Source of the DNA: an uncultured Roseiflexus sp.
GTDB taxonomy: Bacteria; Chloroflexota; Chloroflexia; Chloroflexales; Roseiflexaceae
NCBI GenBank assembly: GCA_937935075.1
Contig: CALGYB010000101.1
Span: 1 to 40,594 of the forward strand
DNA length: 40,594 nt
Reading direction: 5' to 3'
In this document: positions 15,743-23,896 of the stretch, one piece after another
Layout: each line of letters opens with the position of its first letter
Position numbering within the stretch: position 1 is the first letter of the stretch
Position numbers and translations under genes: made by a program
Notes under the pieces: generated by a model
Database searches by the model: none
The model's input: only the letters and a program-made list of their open reading frames with translations
What the model was told of the DNA's origin: nothing

Positions 15743-17602
15743 CTAAATCGGCAGGAGCGACGTCTGCGCAAAGACGGCTTCCGCCTTCACCGAACCGCCG
15801 CCCAGCACCGCCGCCGTCACAGTGAAACGATGAGTCTGCGTGCCGCCGAAGACTCTCCGGTTACTGCGCACCTCGAGCGACACCTCGACTGTCTCTCCCG
15901 GCGCAAGATGAATCTCGTGATGCGCGAAATTGTATGCCAGCGCCTGACGTTCATCTTCCGCCATCAGCACAATATGCGCTGTCGTTCCGCCCCGATTGGT
16001 CAACTGAACCGTATACTGCGCCTGATCACGTCTGCGCGCCATTCCCGGCGTGATAGACAGGCTCAACAACGGTGGCGCCGCGACGATCCACGTCGCCTGC
16101 GCCGATGCGCCGGTCTGTGGTTGGTCAACCGAACGTGCGTGGATCTGCACCGAATACGTTCCGCCGTGCATTCCGGACGTTGCAGGCACACACAGCGTCA
16201 GCCGCACTACTTCCTGCGCCCCGGCTTCCACGCGAACCGGCGCCTCCGGCAGACGTATCCAGGGCGCGGGCCATCCTTCAACCGCCAGCGTCAGCGTTTC
16301 GGCGGACGTCCCGCGATTGACCAGCGTCACCTCGACTGCCACGTCCTGACCGGCGACGACCTGAAGCGAATCCTGACCAGGCGCCAGCGTCACGCCAATC
16401 TGATCGTTGCGACGTTGCTCCAGTTCCAGTGTGAACGGACCGACTTTCAGACGCTGCCCGATTTCCCAGGTATGCGACTCGTGCGGCGTGATTGGCGCGC
16501 CATCGAGCAGCGTTCCGCCGCGCGATCCCAGGTCCTTCACGCGCACACGCCGTCCGCTCCACTCGATATGCAGATGATTGCGCGACACTGCCGGATCGTC
16601 GAGCACAATCCGATGCCCTGCACGGCGTCCAACGGTCAACCCCTGCTCTGTCAACGGCGCCTGCTGCACCGCCTGACCTGCCGCATCGAGCACTCTGACG
16701 ATCAAGCCCTCGGGGACCGGCGGCGGCGGGGGAACCGGCGCCTGCATCACCTGACGGAGCGCAAGAGCCAGTTCCGCACCGGTTGCGAAGCGATCCTCCG
16801 GTTTTTTTGCCAGACAGCGCAGAATAATCGACTCCACCGCGACCGGCAGATCGGGTGCAACCGTGCGCGGCGACGGCGGTTGCGCATAGACGTGTTTCTC
16901 GACCGCCTCGCTGATCCGGCTGACGGTGAATGGCAGGTAGCCCGTGACCACTTCATACAGGACGATACCGAGCGAATAGATGTCACTGCGACCATCGACC
17001 GGCAGCCCCTGACACTGTTCCGGCGACATATACGCCGGTGTGCCGACCGTCACGCCGCTGGCGGTAATGCCGCCGCCGCCTTCGACCATCCGCGCCAGAC
17101 CGAAATCGGTCAACTTGACCACATAGAGCGATCGCCCGCCAGGACCGGCATGCCGCTCGATCAGGATGTTGTCCGGCTTGATGTCGCGATGCACAATCCC
17201 GCGGGCATGGGCGAAATCGAGCGCTTCTGCCGCCTGCCGGACCAGATCAAGCCCAAAGTTGAGCGGCCATTTTGTTCGCTCGCGCGCGCGGCGATCGAGC
17301 AGCGTGCGCAGCGACCCATCGGGCAGGTATTCCATTGCGATATAGTATCGCCCTTGCTGTTCGTCGAAATTGAAGATGCGCACAATATGCGGATGTTCGA
17401 GCGCGGCAATCGCCTGCGCCTCCCGGCGGAAGCGCGCCTGAAATCCGGGATCGCTCGCCATATGCGGGTGCATGATCTTGATCGCTTGCAAGCGATCAAG
17501 ATGCACGTGGCGCGCACGAAACACCTGCCCCATACCGCCGGCGCCCAGCAGCGCCTCGATACGACAGTTCCCGATCACCTGTCCCAGCAGATCGTTCGTC
17601 AT
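15743..17602 (-). CDS. Ser/Thr kinase with FHA domain, lacking membrane anchor
   Basis: A 619-residue kinase from ATG 17602, which overlaps the stop of the previous gene by four bases (ATGA), suggesting translational coupling. The kinase domain (about 14-275) has intact motifs: GAGGMGQVF loop, AIK lysine (K42), IVHRDIKPDN, TDFGLARM and a PAYMSPEQ activation-segment end. The FHA domain (about 300-394) has GRRAGHR, VSRNHLHI and DLGSRGGT. NEW3-like sandwiches (about 400-611) then end at AQTSLLPI and a stop codon. This is exactly where its paralogs begin their transmembrane helix (for example ALIPPWLIPIALL). Reading past the stop gives no hydrophobic helix. It is therefore either a naturally soluble kinase or a 3'-truncated member, and it is predicted to be cytoplasmic and catalytically active. 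Confidence 0.9.
   Translation of the reverse strand: MTNDLLGQVIGNCRIEALLGAGGMGQVFRARHVHLDRLQAIKIMHPHMASDPGFQARFRREAQAIAALEHPHIVRIFNFDEQQGRYYIAMEYLPDGSLRTLLDRRARERTKWPLNFGLDLVRQAAEALDFAHARGIVHRDIKPDNILIERHAGPGGRSLYVVKLTDFGLARMVEGGGGITASGVTVGTPAYMSPEQCQGLPVDGRSDIYSLGIVLYEVVTGYLPFTVSRISEAVEKHVYAQPPSPRTVAPDLPVAVESIILRCLAKKPEDRFATGAELALALRQVMQAPVPPPPPVPEGLIVRVLDAAGQAVQQAPLTEQGLTVGRRAGHRIVLDDPAVSRNHLHIEWSGRRVRVKDLGSRGGTLLDGAPITPHESHTWEIGQRLKVGPFTLELEQRRNDQIGVTLAPGQDSLQVVAGQDVAVEVTLVNRGTSAETLTLAVEGWPAPWIRLPEAPVRVEAGAQEVVRLTLCVPATSGMHGGTYSVQIHARSVDQPQTGASAQATWIVAAPPLLSLSITPGMARRRDQAQYTVQLTNRGGTTAHIVLMAEDERQALAYNFAHHEIHLAPGETVEVSLEVRSNRRVFGGTQTHRFTVTAAVLGGGSVKAEAVFAQTSLLPI
17475..17502. repeat. Perfect 28-bp palindrome inside a kinase gene
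   Basis: The half-site ATCTTGATCGCTTG is followed directly by its exact reverse complement. On the coding strand it spells the codons for LDRLQAIKI, covering the ATP-binding lysine of the kinase at 15743-17602. Paralogs have RPVALKV or RPAALKL at the same place and no palindrome. Confidence 0.85.
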
Positions 17603-20600
17603 CGCAGATATGTAAAGACCCACCAACCCGTCCGTGGTCCCTCGCGACCACCGGCATCGATTGCCGAGATCCGCCAGCGCCCCGGCTGCGCCCCGACCCA
17701 GTTGAACTGATACTCGGTTGACGGCGTATTCGTCACACTCCAGGTACGACCGATATCGGTGCACCAGGCATTGAACTGGCAGCAGTGGAAACAGTCGATC
17801 TCCACCCGGTACGAGGCAGCGCCCGGCACCGGAGACCATTGGAGCAATGTTGTGCGTGGAAAGATGTCGAATGTAGCGCCGTTCGGCGGCGACAACTGCG
17901 TTGGCGGCGTCGTCATGAGCACGTCTGGCGTTGGCGTCGGCGTACTGGTTGCTGTTGGCGTCGGCGTACTGGTTGCCGTCGGCGTCGGCGTACTGGTTGC
18001 CGTCGGCGTCGGCGTACTGGTTGCCGTCGGCGTCGGCATCTCGGTTGGAGACGGCGTTGGCGTTGCAATCGGCACATCGGTAGGTGTTGCAGATGGTTCC
18101 GGAGTGCTGGTCGGTTCCGGTGTGCTCGTTGGCAACGGCGTGGCTGTTGGCGCAACGGTTGGACTCGGCGTTGCTGTGCGAGTCGCGGTTGCGGTTGGCG
18201 TATCGCCAGTTCCGCCGGTTCCTCCTGAACCGCCTGCGCCCCCCGAACCTCCGGTTCCGCCGGTCCCGCCGCTTCCGCCCCCACTGCCGCCTGCGCCGTT
18301 GTCACCGCCGGTTCCGCCAGACGCAGCGACCGCCGTTGCAGTCGCCTGGTCGTCGGTCGTGACTGCACCGGTCTCAACCGTTGGCGTTGCCGCATCGATG
18401 GTAGCCGTCGGCGCAACCGACGCGGTCGGTTCGACCGTCGGTTCTGGCGTTGTCGTCGGTTCTGCTGTTGGTATGATTCCTGACTGGCCGGCAACGTCTG
18501 CATTGACGTTCCCGCCACTGCGCAGAACGGCGTACCCCGGCAGCCCGCCCGCCAGTGATGCCGGCAGCGCGCCAAAGAGGTGCGACACCCCAAAACCAAC
18601 CATCAGCACTGCCGCAATCAGGCTCCACACCGGCAGCAACGCTCCCTGGATCCACATCCCATTGGCGCGCAGCGTCGCCCCATGATCCGCCGTCGCCGTA
18701 ATCGTCACACCGTGCGTCGTCTCGCCGCCAAACGGAGTGGGCGGACCTTCCACCATCACGGTTGCGCTGCCGCTTTCACCCGCCTCGAGCGCGAATTCCT
18801 CCGGTGTGAGCGTTGTCTGGATGCCTGCTTCGTCCGCCTCACCCTGCAATCGGTAGCGCACCGGCGCATTCCCCAGGTTGCGCACAGTCGCCTTCATCAC
18901 GCCACGCAGCCTCCCGCGCGCGCGCCCTGGCGTCAGCGCCAGTTCTTCGCGCACATACGGGCGCACCGTCCAGCGCGCCAGCACCGACCCGCCCTCGGTC
19001 GGGCGCGCGCGCGAGCGCGCCGTCACCTCGACGGGATACTCGCCGGCGCGCGCATCTGACACGGCGGGAGGTTGCACCGACAGCATTACTGTCGTCTGTC
19101 CACGCGGCGGCATCTGAGCAGCCGGCGGCAGCGTCACCCATTCCGGCGGCACACCGGAGACGCCGACCGTCAGATGATCGACCTGATCACTCAGATTCAC
19201 CAGCGTCACCGCCACGGTCGCTGTCTGACCCGGCATCACCGCCAGCGTCTCCGGTTCGAGCGCCATCCCCACCATGCCGGTGGTCACAAACGCCTGGGAG
19301 TACTGCAACGGCATTGCGCCGCTCACCGGCGGCGGCACCGTCATCACGCCGCCTCCTGGCGTCGCAACGGTCTGCGGGGTCGTCAGCGCGACGCCGGGCG
19401 GCGTCGCGGTTTTGCCGCCCTCAGCGCCTTCCGGCGGATCGAGGCGCAGCCAGTACGACCCGACGCGCAGCATAGTGCGCCAGGGCCAGGCAACCGATTG
19501 CTGCGGCGGCAACGGTTGACTCTCCAGCAGCGTGCCATTGCTCGACCCCAGATCGGTGGCCATTACCTGCGTGCCATCCCACTCCAGGCGCAGGTGATGC
19601 CGCGACACCCCTTCACCCGGCAGGACCACATCGTTACGCTCGACCCGCCCGACCGTCAGCCCGCCGGGGCGCACCGCCACCACCTGAAGCAGCGTGCCGG
19701 AGTCGTCCAGCACCTGAACGCGCGGCAGCGAACCGCCCCCCATCAGTGTCGGCGCCGATGGCGCTGCACTCGCGGCATGCAACGTCTGGATACGAGTGCG
19801 TGCCGCGATCTCGGTCAGCAGTGCGCCTTCTTCTTCACTTCCAATCGCCACATCGGGCGCAATCGCGCTGATTGCCTCATACAATGCAGCCGCCAGATCG
19901 GCGGCGGTAGCAAACCGCTCCTCCGGCATCTTTGCCAGGCAGCGTAACACAACCGTCTCAACGATGTCGGGCAAGTCCGGGCGCACCTGGCGCGGCGATG
20001 GCGCAGGAACGTACACATGCTTGAACACCGCCTCGCTGATCGTCTTGACGACAAACGGGAGCGTACCGGTCGCCACTTCGTACAGCACCACGCCGAGGGC
20101 ATAGATGTCGCTCCGTCCGTCGAGCGGCTTCCCCTGGCACTGCTCCGGCGACATATAGGCAGGCGTCCCCATCGCCATGCCGGTCGCCGTCAGGTTGCTC
20201 CCTTCGGTCATCCGCGCCAATCCGAAGTCCGCCACTTTCATCGTCGGACCTCTGCCCATCAGACCAGGCTGGAGCAGCAGATTGTCCGGCTTGATGTCGC
20301 GGTGGACCATGCCCATCGCGTGAGCATATGCCAGTGCATCCGCCGCCTGGCGCACCAATTCGAACCCCTGCACCAGACTGACGCCGGTCTGCTGTGTCGC
20401 CGAGCGCAGCCAGCCACGCATCGAGCCGCCGGTGACCAGTTCCATCACCAGATAGGCCATGCCATCGTACTCATCGAAGTCGTACACCTCGACGATATGG
20501 GGATGCCGCAGTTTCGCCGCCGCCTGCGCCTCCTGGCGAAAGCGTGTCTGGAACATCGGGTCCTGCGCCAGACTGCCGTGCAGCAACTTCAGCGCCGCCG

Positions 20601-20709
20601 GACGCTCGAGGTGGATGTGGCGCGCGCGAAACACCTGCCCCATCCCGCCGCTGCCAAGCAGCGCCTCGATGCGGTAATTGCCGATGGTTTTGCCGATGAA
20701 CTCGGTCAT
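17599..20709 (-). CDS. Membrane Ser/Thr kinase with FHA domain and Cys-rich C-terminal module
   Basis: A 1036-residue protein. ATG 20709 is chosen because a GGAG lies about 9 nt upstream; GTG 20745 lacks one. The kinase domain (about 12-275) is complete: GSGGMGQVF, K41 in AALKLL, MVHRDIKPDN and ADFGLARM. The FHA domain (about 326-423) has GRVERND, VSRHHLRL and DLGSSNGT. NEW3-like sandwiches (about 480-680) precede a transmembrane helix (about 692-714, LIAAVLMVGFGVSHLFG). Outside, a Gly-rich run (about 795-836) and Thr-Pro repeats (about 838-931) form a stalk. It carries a C-terminal Fn3-like domain of about 100 residues with a CFHCCQFNAWC cysteine cluster, perhaps disulfide-bonded. It overlaps the next gene by four bases. 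Confidence 0.92.
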   Translation of the reverse strand: MTEFIGKTIGNYRIEALLGSGGMGQVFRARHIHLERPAALKLLHGSLAQDPMFQTRFRQEAQAAAKLRHPHIVEVYDFDEYDGMAYLVMELVTGGSMRGWLRSATQQTGVSLVQGFELVRQAADALAYAHAMGMVHRDIKPDNLLLQPGLMGRGPTMKVADFGLARMTEGSNLTATGMAMGTPAYMSPEQCQGKPLDGRSDIYALGVVLYEVATGTLPFVVKTISEAVFKHVYVPAPSPRQVRPDLPDIVETVVLRCLAKMPEERFATAADLAAALYEAISAIAPDVAIGSEEEGALLTEIAARTRIQTLHAASAAPSAPTLMGGGSLPRVQVLDDSGTLLQVVAVRPGGLTVGRVERNDVVLPGEGVSRHHLRLEWDGTQVMATDLGSSNGTLLESQPLPPQQSVAWPWRTMLRVGSYWLRLDPPEGAEGGKTATPPGVALTTPQTVATPGGGVMTVPPPVSGAMPLQYSQAFVTTGMVGMALEPETLAVMPGQTATVAVTLVNLSDQVDHLTVGVSGVPPEWVTLPPAAQMPPRGQTTVMLSVQPPAVSDARAGEYPVEVTARSRARPTEGGSVLARWTVRPYVREELALTPGRARGRLRGVMKATVRNLGNAPVRYRLQGEADEAGIQTTLTPEEFALEAGESGSATVMVEGPPTPFGGETTHGVTITATADHGATLRANGMWIQGALLPVWSLIAAVLMVGFGVSHLFGALPASLAGGLPGYAVLRSGGNVNADVAGQSGIIPTAEPTTTPEPTVEPTASVAPTATIDAATPTVETGAVTTDDQATATAVAASGGTGGDNGAGGSGGGSGGTGGTGGSGGAGGSGGTGGTGDTPTATATRTATPSPTVAPTATPLPTSTPEPTSTPEPSATPTDVPIATPTPSPTEMPTPTATSTPTPTATSTPTPTATSTPTPTATSTPTPTPDVLMTTPPTQLSPPNGATFDIFPRTTLLQWSPVPGAASYRVEIDCFHCCQFNAWCTDIGRTWSVTNTPSTEYQFNWVGAQPGRWRISAIDAGGREGPRTGWWVFTYLR
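17942..18037 (-). repeat. Four 24-bp tandem repeats (Thr-Pro stalk)
   Basis: The unit beginning GTACTGGTTGC recurs at 17942, 17966, 17990 and 18014. On the minus strand it encodes the eight-residue unit STPTPTAT of the kinase ectodomain stalk. It is expected to vary in length by slippage. A similar 24-bp TPTPTETL repeat lies near 13340-13430. Confidence 0.75.
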
Positions 20710-20754
20710 GAACGATGGCTCCTGCGTTTCCTGTTGTCCTGACACAGCGCCGGA

Positions 20755-23700
20755 TTATGGGGTCGGAGTCGCCAAAATAATGGGATTCAAAATATCCGGT
20801 GGTCGAATAATGATATCCGGGCGCAAGATCCACTGCCGGCGCAACACATAGTTCGTTGTCCGGTCGGGGCGCGGATCGGACGGACGGTAGTCATCGAAGA
20901 CTTCTGCTTGCAGGTCCTCACCCTGCAAGCGCACAGTAATCCTTGTGGTCTTGAACCCGAAGTCATAGACGCCGACCAGTTGCCCCGGCGTATATGGCAC
21001 CTGGATCTCGCCCCAATCGCAGTCGCTCGGCGTGCATTTGCCGTAGCCCCGGAAGGTGTACGTTGTCTCGCTTTTTTTATCGATCACCAGGCGCGTCATC
21101 CCGCTCGTGTTGGCATCGACATTGACCCAGTTGCCGAGAAAGGCGTTGAATGCCGCCGCCTGCGTCGTTGCCGTCGCCGCCACCGATGTTTGCTGTGCAG
21201 CAACGACTGCCGCAGTCTGCGCCAGGGTCGTTTGTTGCGCAGCAATGGCAGTCGCGGTCTCGGCATTTGCGGCTGCCGCGAGGGTTGCCTGGGCATCAAT
21301 CGCCTGTTGAGTCGCCTGCGCATCCAGCGCCGCCTGGGTCGCCTGTTGCGCGGCGGCGGCGGCAGTCTGCTCAATAGCCGCCTGCTGCGTCGCCTGTTGG
21401 ATCGCCTGCTGCGCCTGTTGCGTCTGTTGCGCCGCCTGCTGCTGTTGTTGCTGCGCCTGTTGCGTCTGTTGCGCCTGCGCAACCTGGGTATTCTGTTCCG
21501 ACTGGAATGCAATCTGGGTCTCGATCGGCGCGGCGGCGATCGTCTGCTGCTGGATGAGCGCAACCGTCTCCTTGGTTTCGAGCGTCGCCTGCGCTGCGGT
21601 GCCGACGACTGCGGCGGTGGCGGTGTTTGCTGCCGCAATCAGTCCGGCGGCTTCGGCGGTGGCAGCGGTTGCGGTTGCTGCTGCGGGGCGCACCACGAAC
21701 ATCTCATTCCCGAAGAACACCCCGCCCAGGCACAGAGGGATGAGCAGAAACAATGCCGTGATCGCCCACGCCGGAATGATCGGCATCTGAACAAACTGCC
21801 CGGTTGCCACCGGCGGTCCTTCGCCGCCCGCAACCGCCGCGCCGACCGTGAAACTGCGTGTCTGTTCACGCCCAAACCAGCGTCGCGGACCGGTGACGGT
21901 CGTCGGCACATTGACCTCGGCGCCGGGATCGAGCGTCACTTCTGGCGGCTCGAAGCGGTAGTGCAGCGCGTGTTCATCATCCTCGGCGCGCAGGGTGCAT
22001 TGGATCGGCGCATTCCCATCGTTGCGCAGCGTAGTAGTGAAGCGCGCCTGACCGCGCCCGGCAGCCCGTTTCGGCGCAAGGGTCAGTGACGGCGCCGTGA
22101 ACGGCAGCACCGTCCAACGTCCGTGCGCCACGCCGACTTCCGCCGGATTTTCGCGCGACCGCACCCGCAGCGTCACCTGATAATCACCGGCGCGACTTGC
22201 CGATGCACGCGGCGCTGTGACGGTCAATACCACCGGCGCCTGCACGCCTGGCATCAACTGAATCTCATCAGCGGGGCGGCGCACCCACTCTTGGGGCGCA
22301 CCTTCCACTTCGATGCTGAAGTGATCCACGACCGTTCCCAGATTCGCCAGCGTCAACCGCAGCGGCGCCGGCTGCCCTGGAGAAAGGGTCAGCGACGTAT
22401 CCTCCAGCACCACGCCAATTCGCCCGGTGCTGACACTGGCGGTCGCCATGCCGGTAGGCATCGGGCGGGTCACAGCGGCTGGCGGCGGGGTGGCAGTCGG
22501 TTGCGCATCGAGCAATTGCTGCAACAACGCGCCTCCCTGTTCGGCGAGATGTGCTGGCGGCTCCAGACGCAACCAGAACGGACCAACGCGCACCACCTCG
22601 CGCCATCCCCATGGATGCGCCACCCGCGCCGGCAGGCGCGTTGCACCCAGCAAGGTGCCATTGCTCGACCCCAGATCGGTCACCGTCACCTGCCGACCGT
22701 CCCAATCGACACGCAGATGCGACCGCGACACCCCTTCGGATTCGAGCACGAGCGCATTGGTCGACTGACGCCCGACGGTCACACCGTTACTTGTCAATTC
22801 GACGACGCGCAACAGGTTCCCGCTGGCATCGCGCACCTGGATGCGCGGCAGGGTCGATGCGCCGGGCAGCGAGGGAATAGCCGGCGGGAGCGTCCCACTC
22901 GACGGCGCCACAGCAGTCGGTTGCGGCGGCGCCACGGCAGGCGGCGGGGGTGGCGCAGCGCCCTGCGGCGAGACCGGCGGCGCTTCATTGAGATGCGCCA
23001 TCACCGTCGCGTGGGTCAGGGTTGGATCGGGGCGCGCCAGCAGCGCTTTCAGGCTGGCGGCGACCTCGGCGGCGCTGGCGTACCGATCGTCGGGGCGCTT
23101 CGCCAGGCAGCGCAGCACAACCGCTTCCAACGGTTCCGGCAGATCGGCGCGCACCTGGCGCGGCGGCGTAGGCGGAACGAACACATGCTTGTACGCCGCC
23201 TCACTCAGAGTCGTCGCCGTAAACGGGAGATAGCCGGTCGTCACCTCGTACAGCACCACCCCCAGCGCATAAATGTCACTCCGGTGATCGACATGCGCCC
23301 CCTGGCACTGCTCTGGCGACATATACGCGGGTGTTCCCATCGCCGTACCGGTCGCGGTCATCATCGACCCTTCCGCCATGCGCGCCAGTCCAAAATCGGT
23401 GATTTTGAGCGCATAGCGCCCTGGTGCGCCGGAGACTGCGCGGAGCAGCATATTGTCGGGCTTAATGTCGCGGTGGATCATGCCCTGGCTATGGGCATAT
23501 GCCAGCCCTTCCGCCGCCTGCTGCACCAGGTCGATTGCCAGCATCAGGGGCCAGGGTTTGCCCTCGCGGGCATGCTTCTGCATCAACCCGCGCAGCGATC
23601 CATCGCTCAACAGTTCCATCACCAGATACATCAGGCCATTCTGCTCACCGAAGTCGTACACCTCGACGATATTGGGATGCTGGAGTGCGGCGATTGCCCG

Positions 23701-23883
23701 CGCTTCCTGACGGAAGCGCGCCTGAAAACCGGGATCGTGCGACAGATTGGCATGCATCACCTTCAATGCAACTGGGCGATCAAGGTGGATGTGCCGCGCA
23801 CGAAACACCTGCCCCATGCCGCCGGCGCCAAGCAACGCTTCGACCCGGTAATTGCCGATGGTCTGACCGACAAGATCCGTCAT
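20755..23883 (-). CDS. Membrane Ser/Thr kinase with FHA domain and Gln/Ala-rich stalk
   Basis: A 1042-residue protein from ATG 23883, with GGAG 5 nt upstream; a longer in-frame start at 23982 would run into the preceding gene. The kinase domain (about 12-275) is intact: GAGGMGQVF, K41 in VALKVM, MIHRDIKPDN with D139, TDFGLARM and PAYMSPEQ. The FHA domain (about 341-437) has GRQSTNA, VSRSHLRV and DLGSSNGT. NEW3-like sandwiches occupy about 484-694 and one transmembrane helix about 701-722 (AITALFLLIPLCLGGVFF). The outer stalk (about 731-907) is an extreme Ala/Gln/Thr-rich segment, likely helical. It carries a C-terminal beta-rich domain (about 911-1042, starting FLGNWVNVD) that resembles a lipocalin-type barrel. 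Its start lies 13 bp downstream of the methyltransferase stop. Confidence 0.92.
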   Translation of the reverse strand: MTDLVGQTIGNYRVEALLGAGGMGQVFRARHIHLDRPVALKVMHANLSHDPGFQARFRQEARAIAALQHPNIVEVYDFGEQNGLMYLVMELLSDGSLRGLMQKHAREGKPWPLMLAIDLVQQAAEGLAYAHSQGMIHRDIKPDNMLLRAVSGAPGRYALKITDFGLARMAEGSMMTATGTAMGTPAYMSPEQCQGAHVDHRSDIYALGVVLYEVTTGYLPFTATTLSEAAYKHVFVPPTPPRQVRADLPEPLEAVVLRCLAKRPDDRYASAAEVAASLKALLARPDPTLTHATVMAHLNEAPPVSPQGAAPPPPPAVAPPQPTAVAPSSGTLPPAIPSLPGASTLPRIQVRDASGNLLRVVELTSNGVTVGRQSTNALVLESEGVSRSHLRVDWDGRQVTVTDLGSSNGTLLGATRLPARVAHPWGWREVVRVGPFWLRLEPPAHLAEQGGALLQQLLDAQPTATPPPAAVTRPMPTGMATASVSTGRIGVVLEDTSLTLSPGQPAPLRLTLANLGTVVDHFSIEVEGAPQEWVRRPADEIQLMPGVQAPVVLTVTAPRASASRAGDYQVTLRVRSRENPAEVGVAHGRWTVLPFTAPSLTLAPKRAAGRGQARFTTTLRNDGNAPIQCTLRAEDDEHALHYRFEPPEVTLDPGAEVNVPTTVTGPRRWFGREQTRSFTVGAAVAGGEGPPVATGQFVQMPIIPAWAITALFLLIPLCLGGVFFGNEMFVVRPAAATATAATAEAAGLIAAANTATAAVVGTAAQATLETKETVALIQQQTIAAAPIETQIAFQSEQNTQVAQAQQTQQAQQQQQQAAQQTQQAQQAIQQATQQAAIEQTAAAAAQQATQAALDAQATQQAIDAQATLAAAANAETATAIAAQQTTLAQTAAVVAAQQTSVAATATTQAAAFNAFLGNWVNVDANTSGMTRLVIDKKSETTYTFRGYGKCTPSDCDWGEIQVPYTPGQLVGVYDFGFKTTRITVRLQGEDLQAEVFDDYRPSDPRPDRTTNYVLRRQWILRPDIIIRPPDILNPIILATPTP

Positions 23884-23896
23884 AAGGACTCCACAT

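Noticed and set aside
15578-17710. 710-residue plus-strand open frame
   Set aside because: It lies antisense to the kinase gene at 15743-17602. Its Arg/His/Gln-rich composition is typical of a shadow frame in GC-rich DNA, and it matches no domain.
19003-19020. Alternating GC tract as a possible Z-DNA or regulatory element
   Set aside because: It is inside the kinase ectodomain-side coding region and encodes a plausible SARARP-like stretch; such runs are expected at this GC content.
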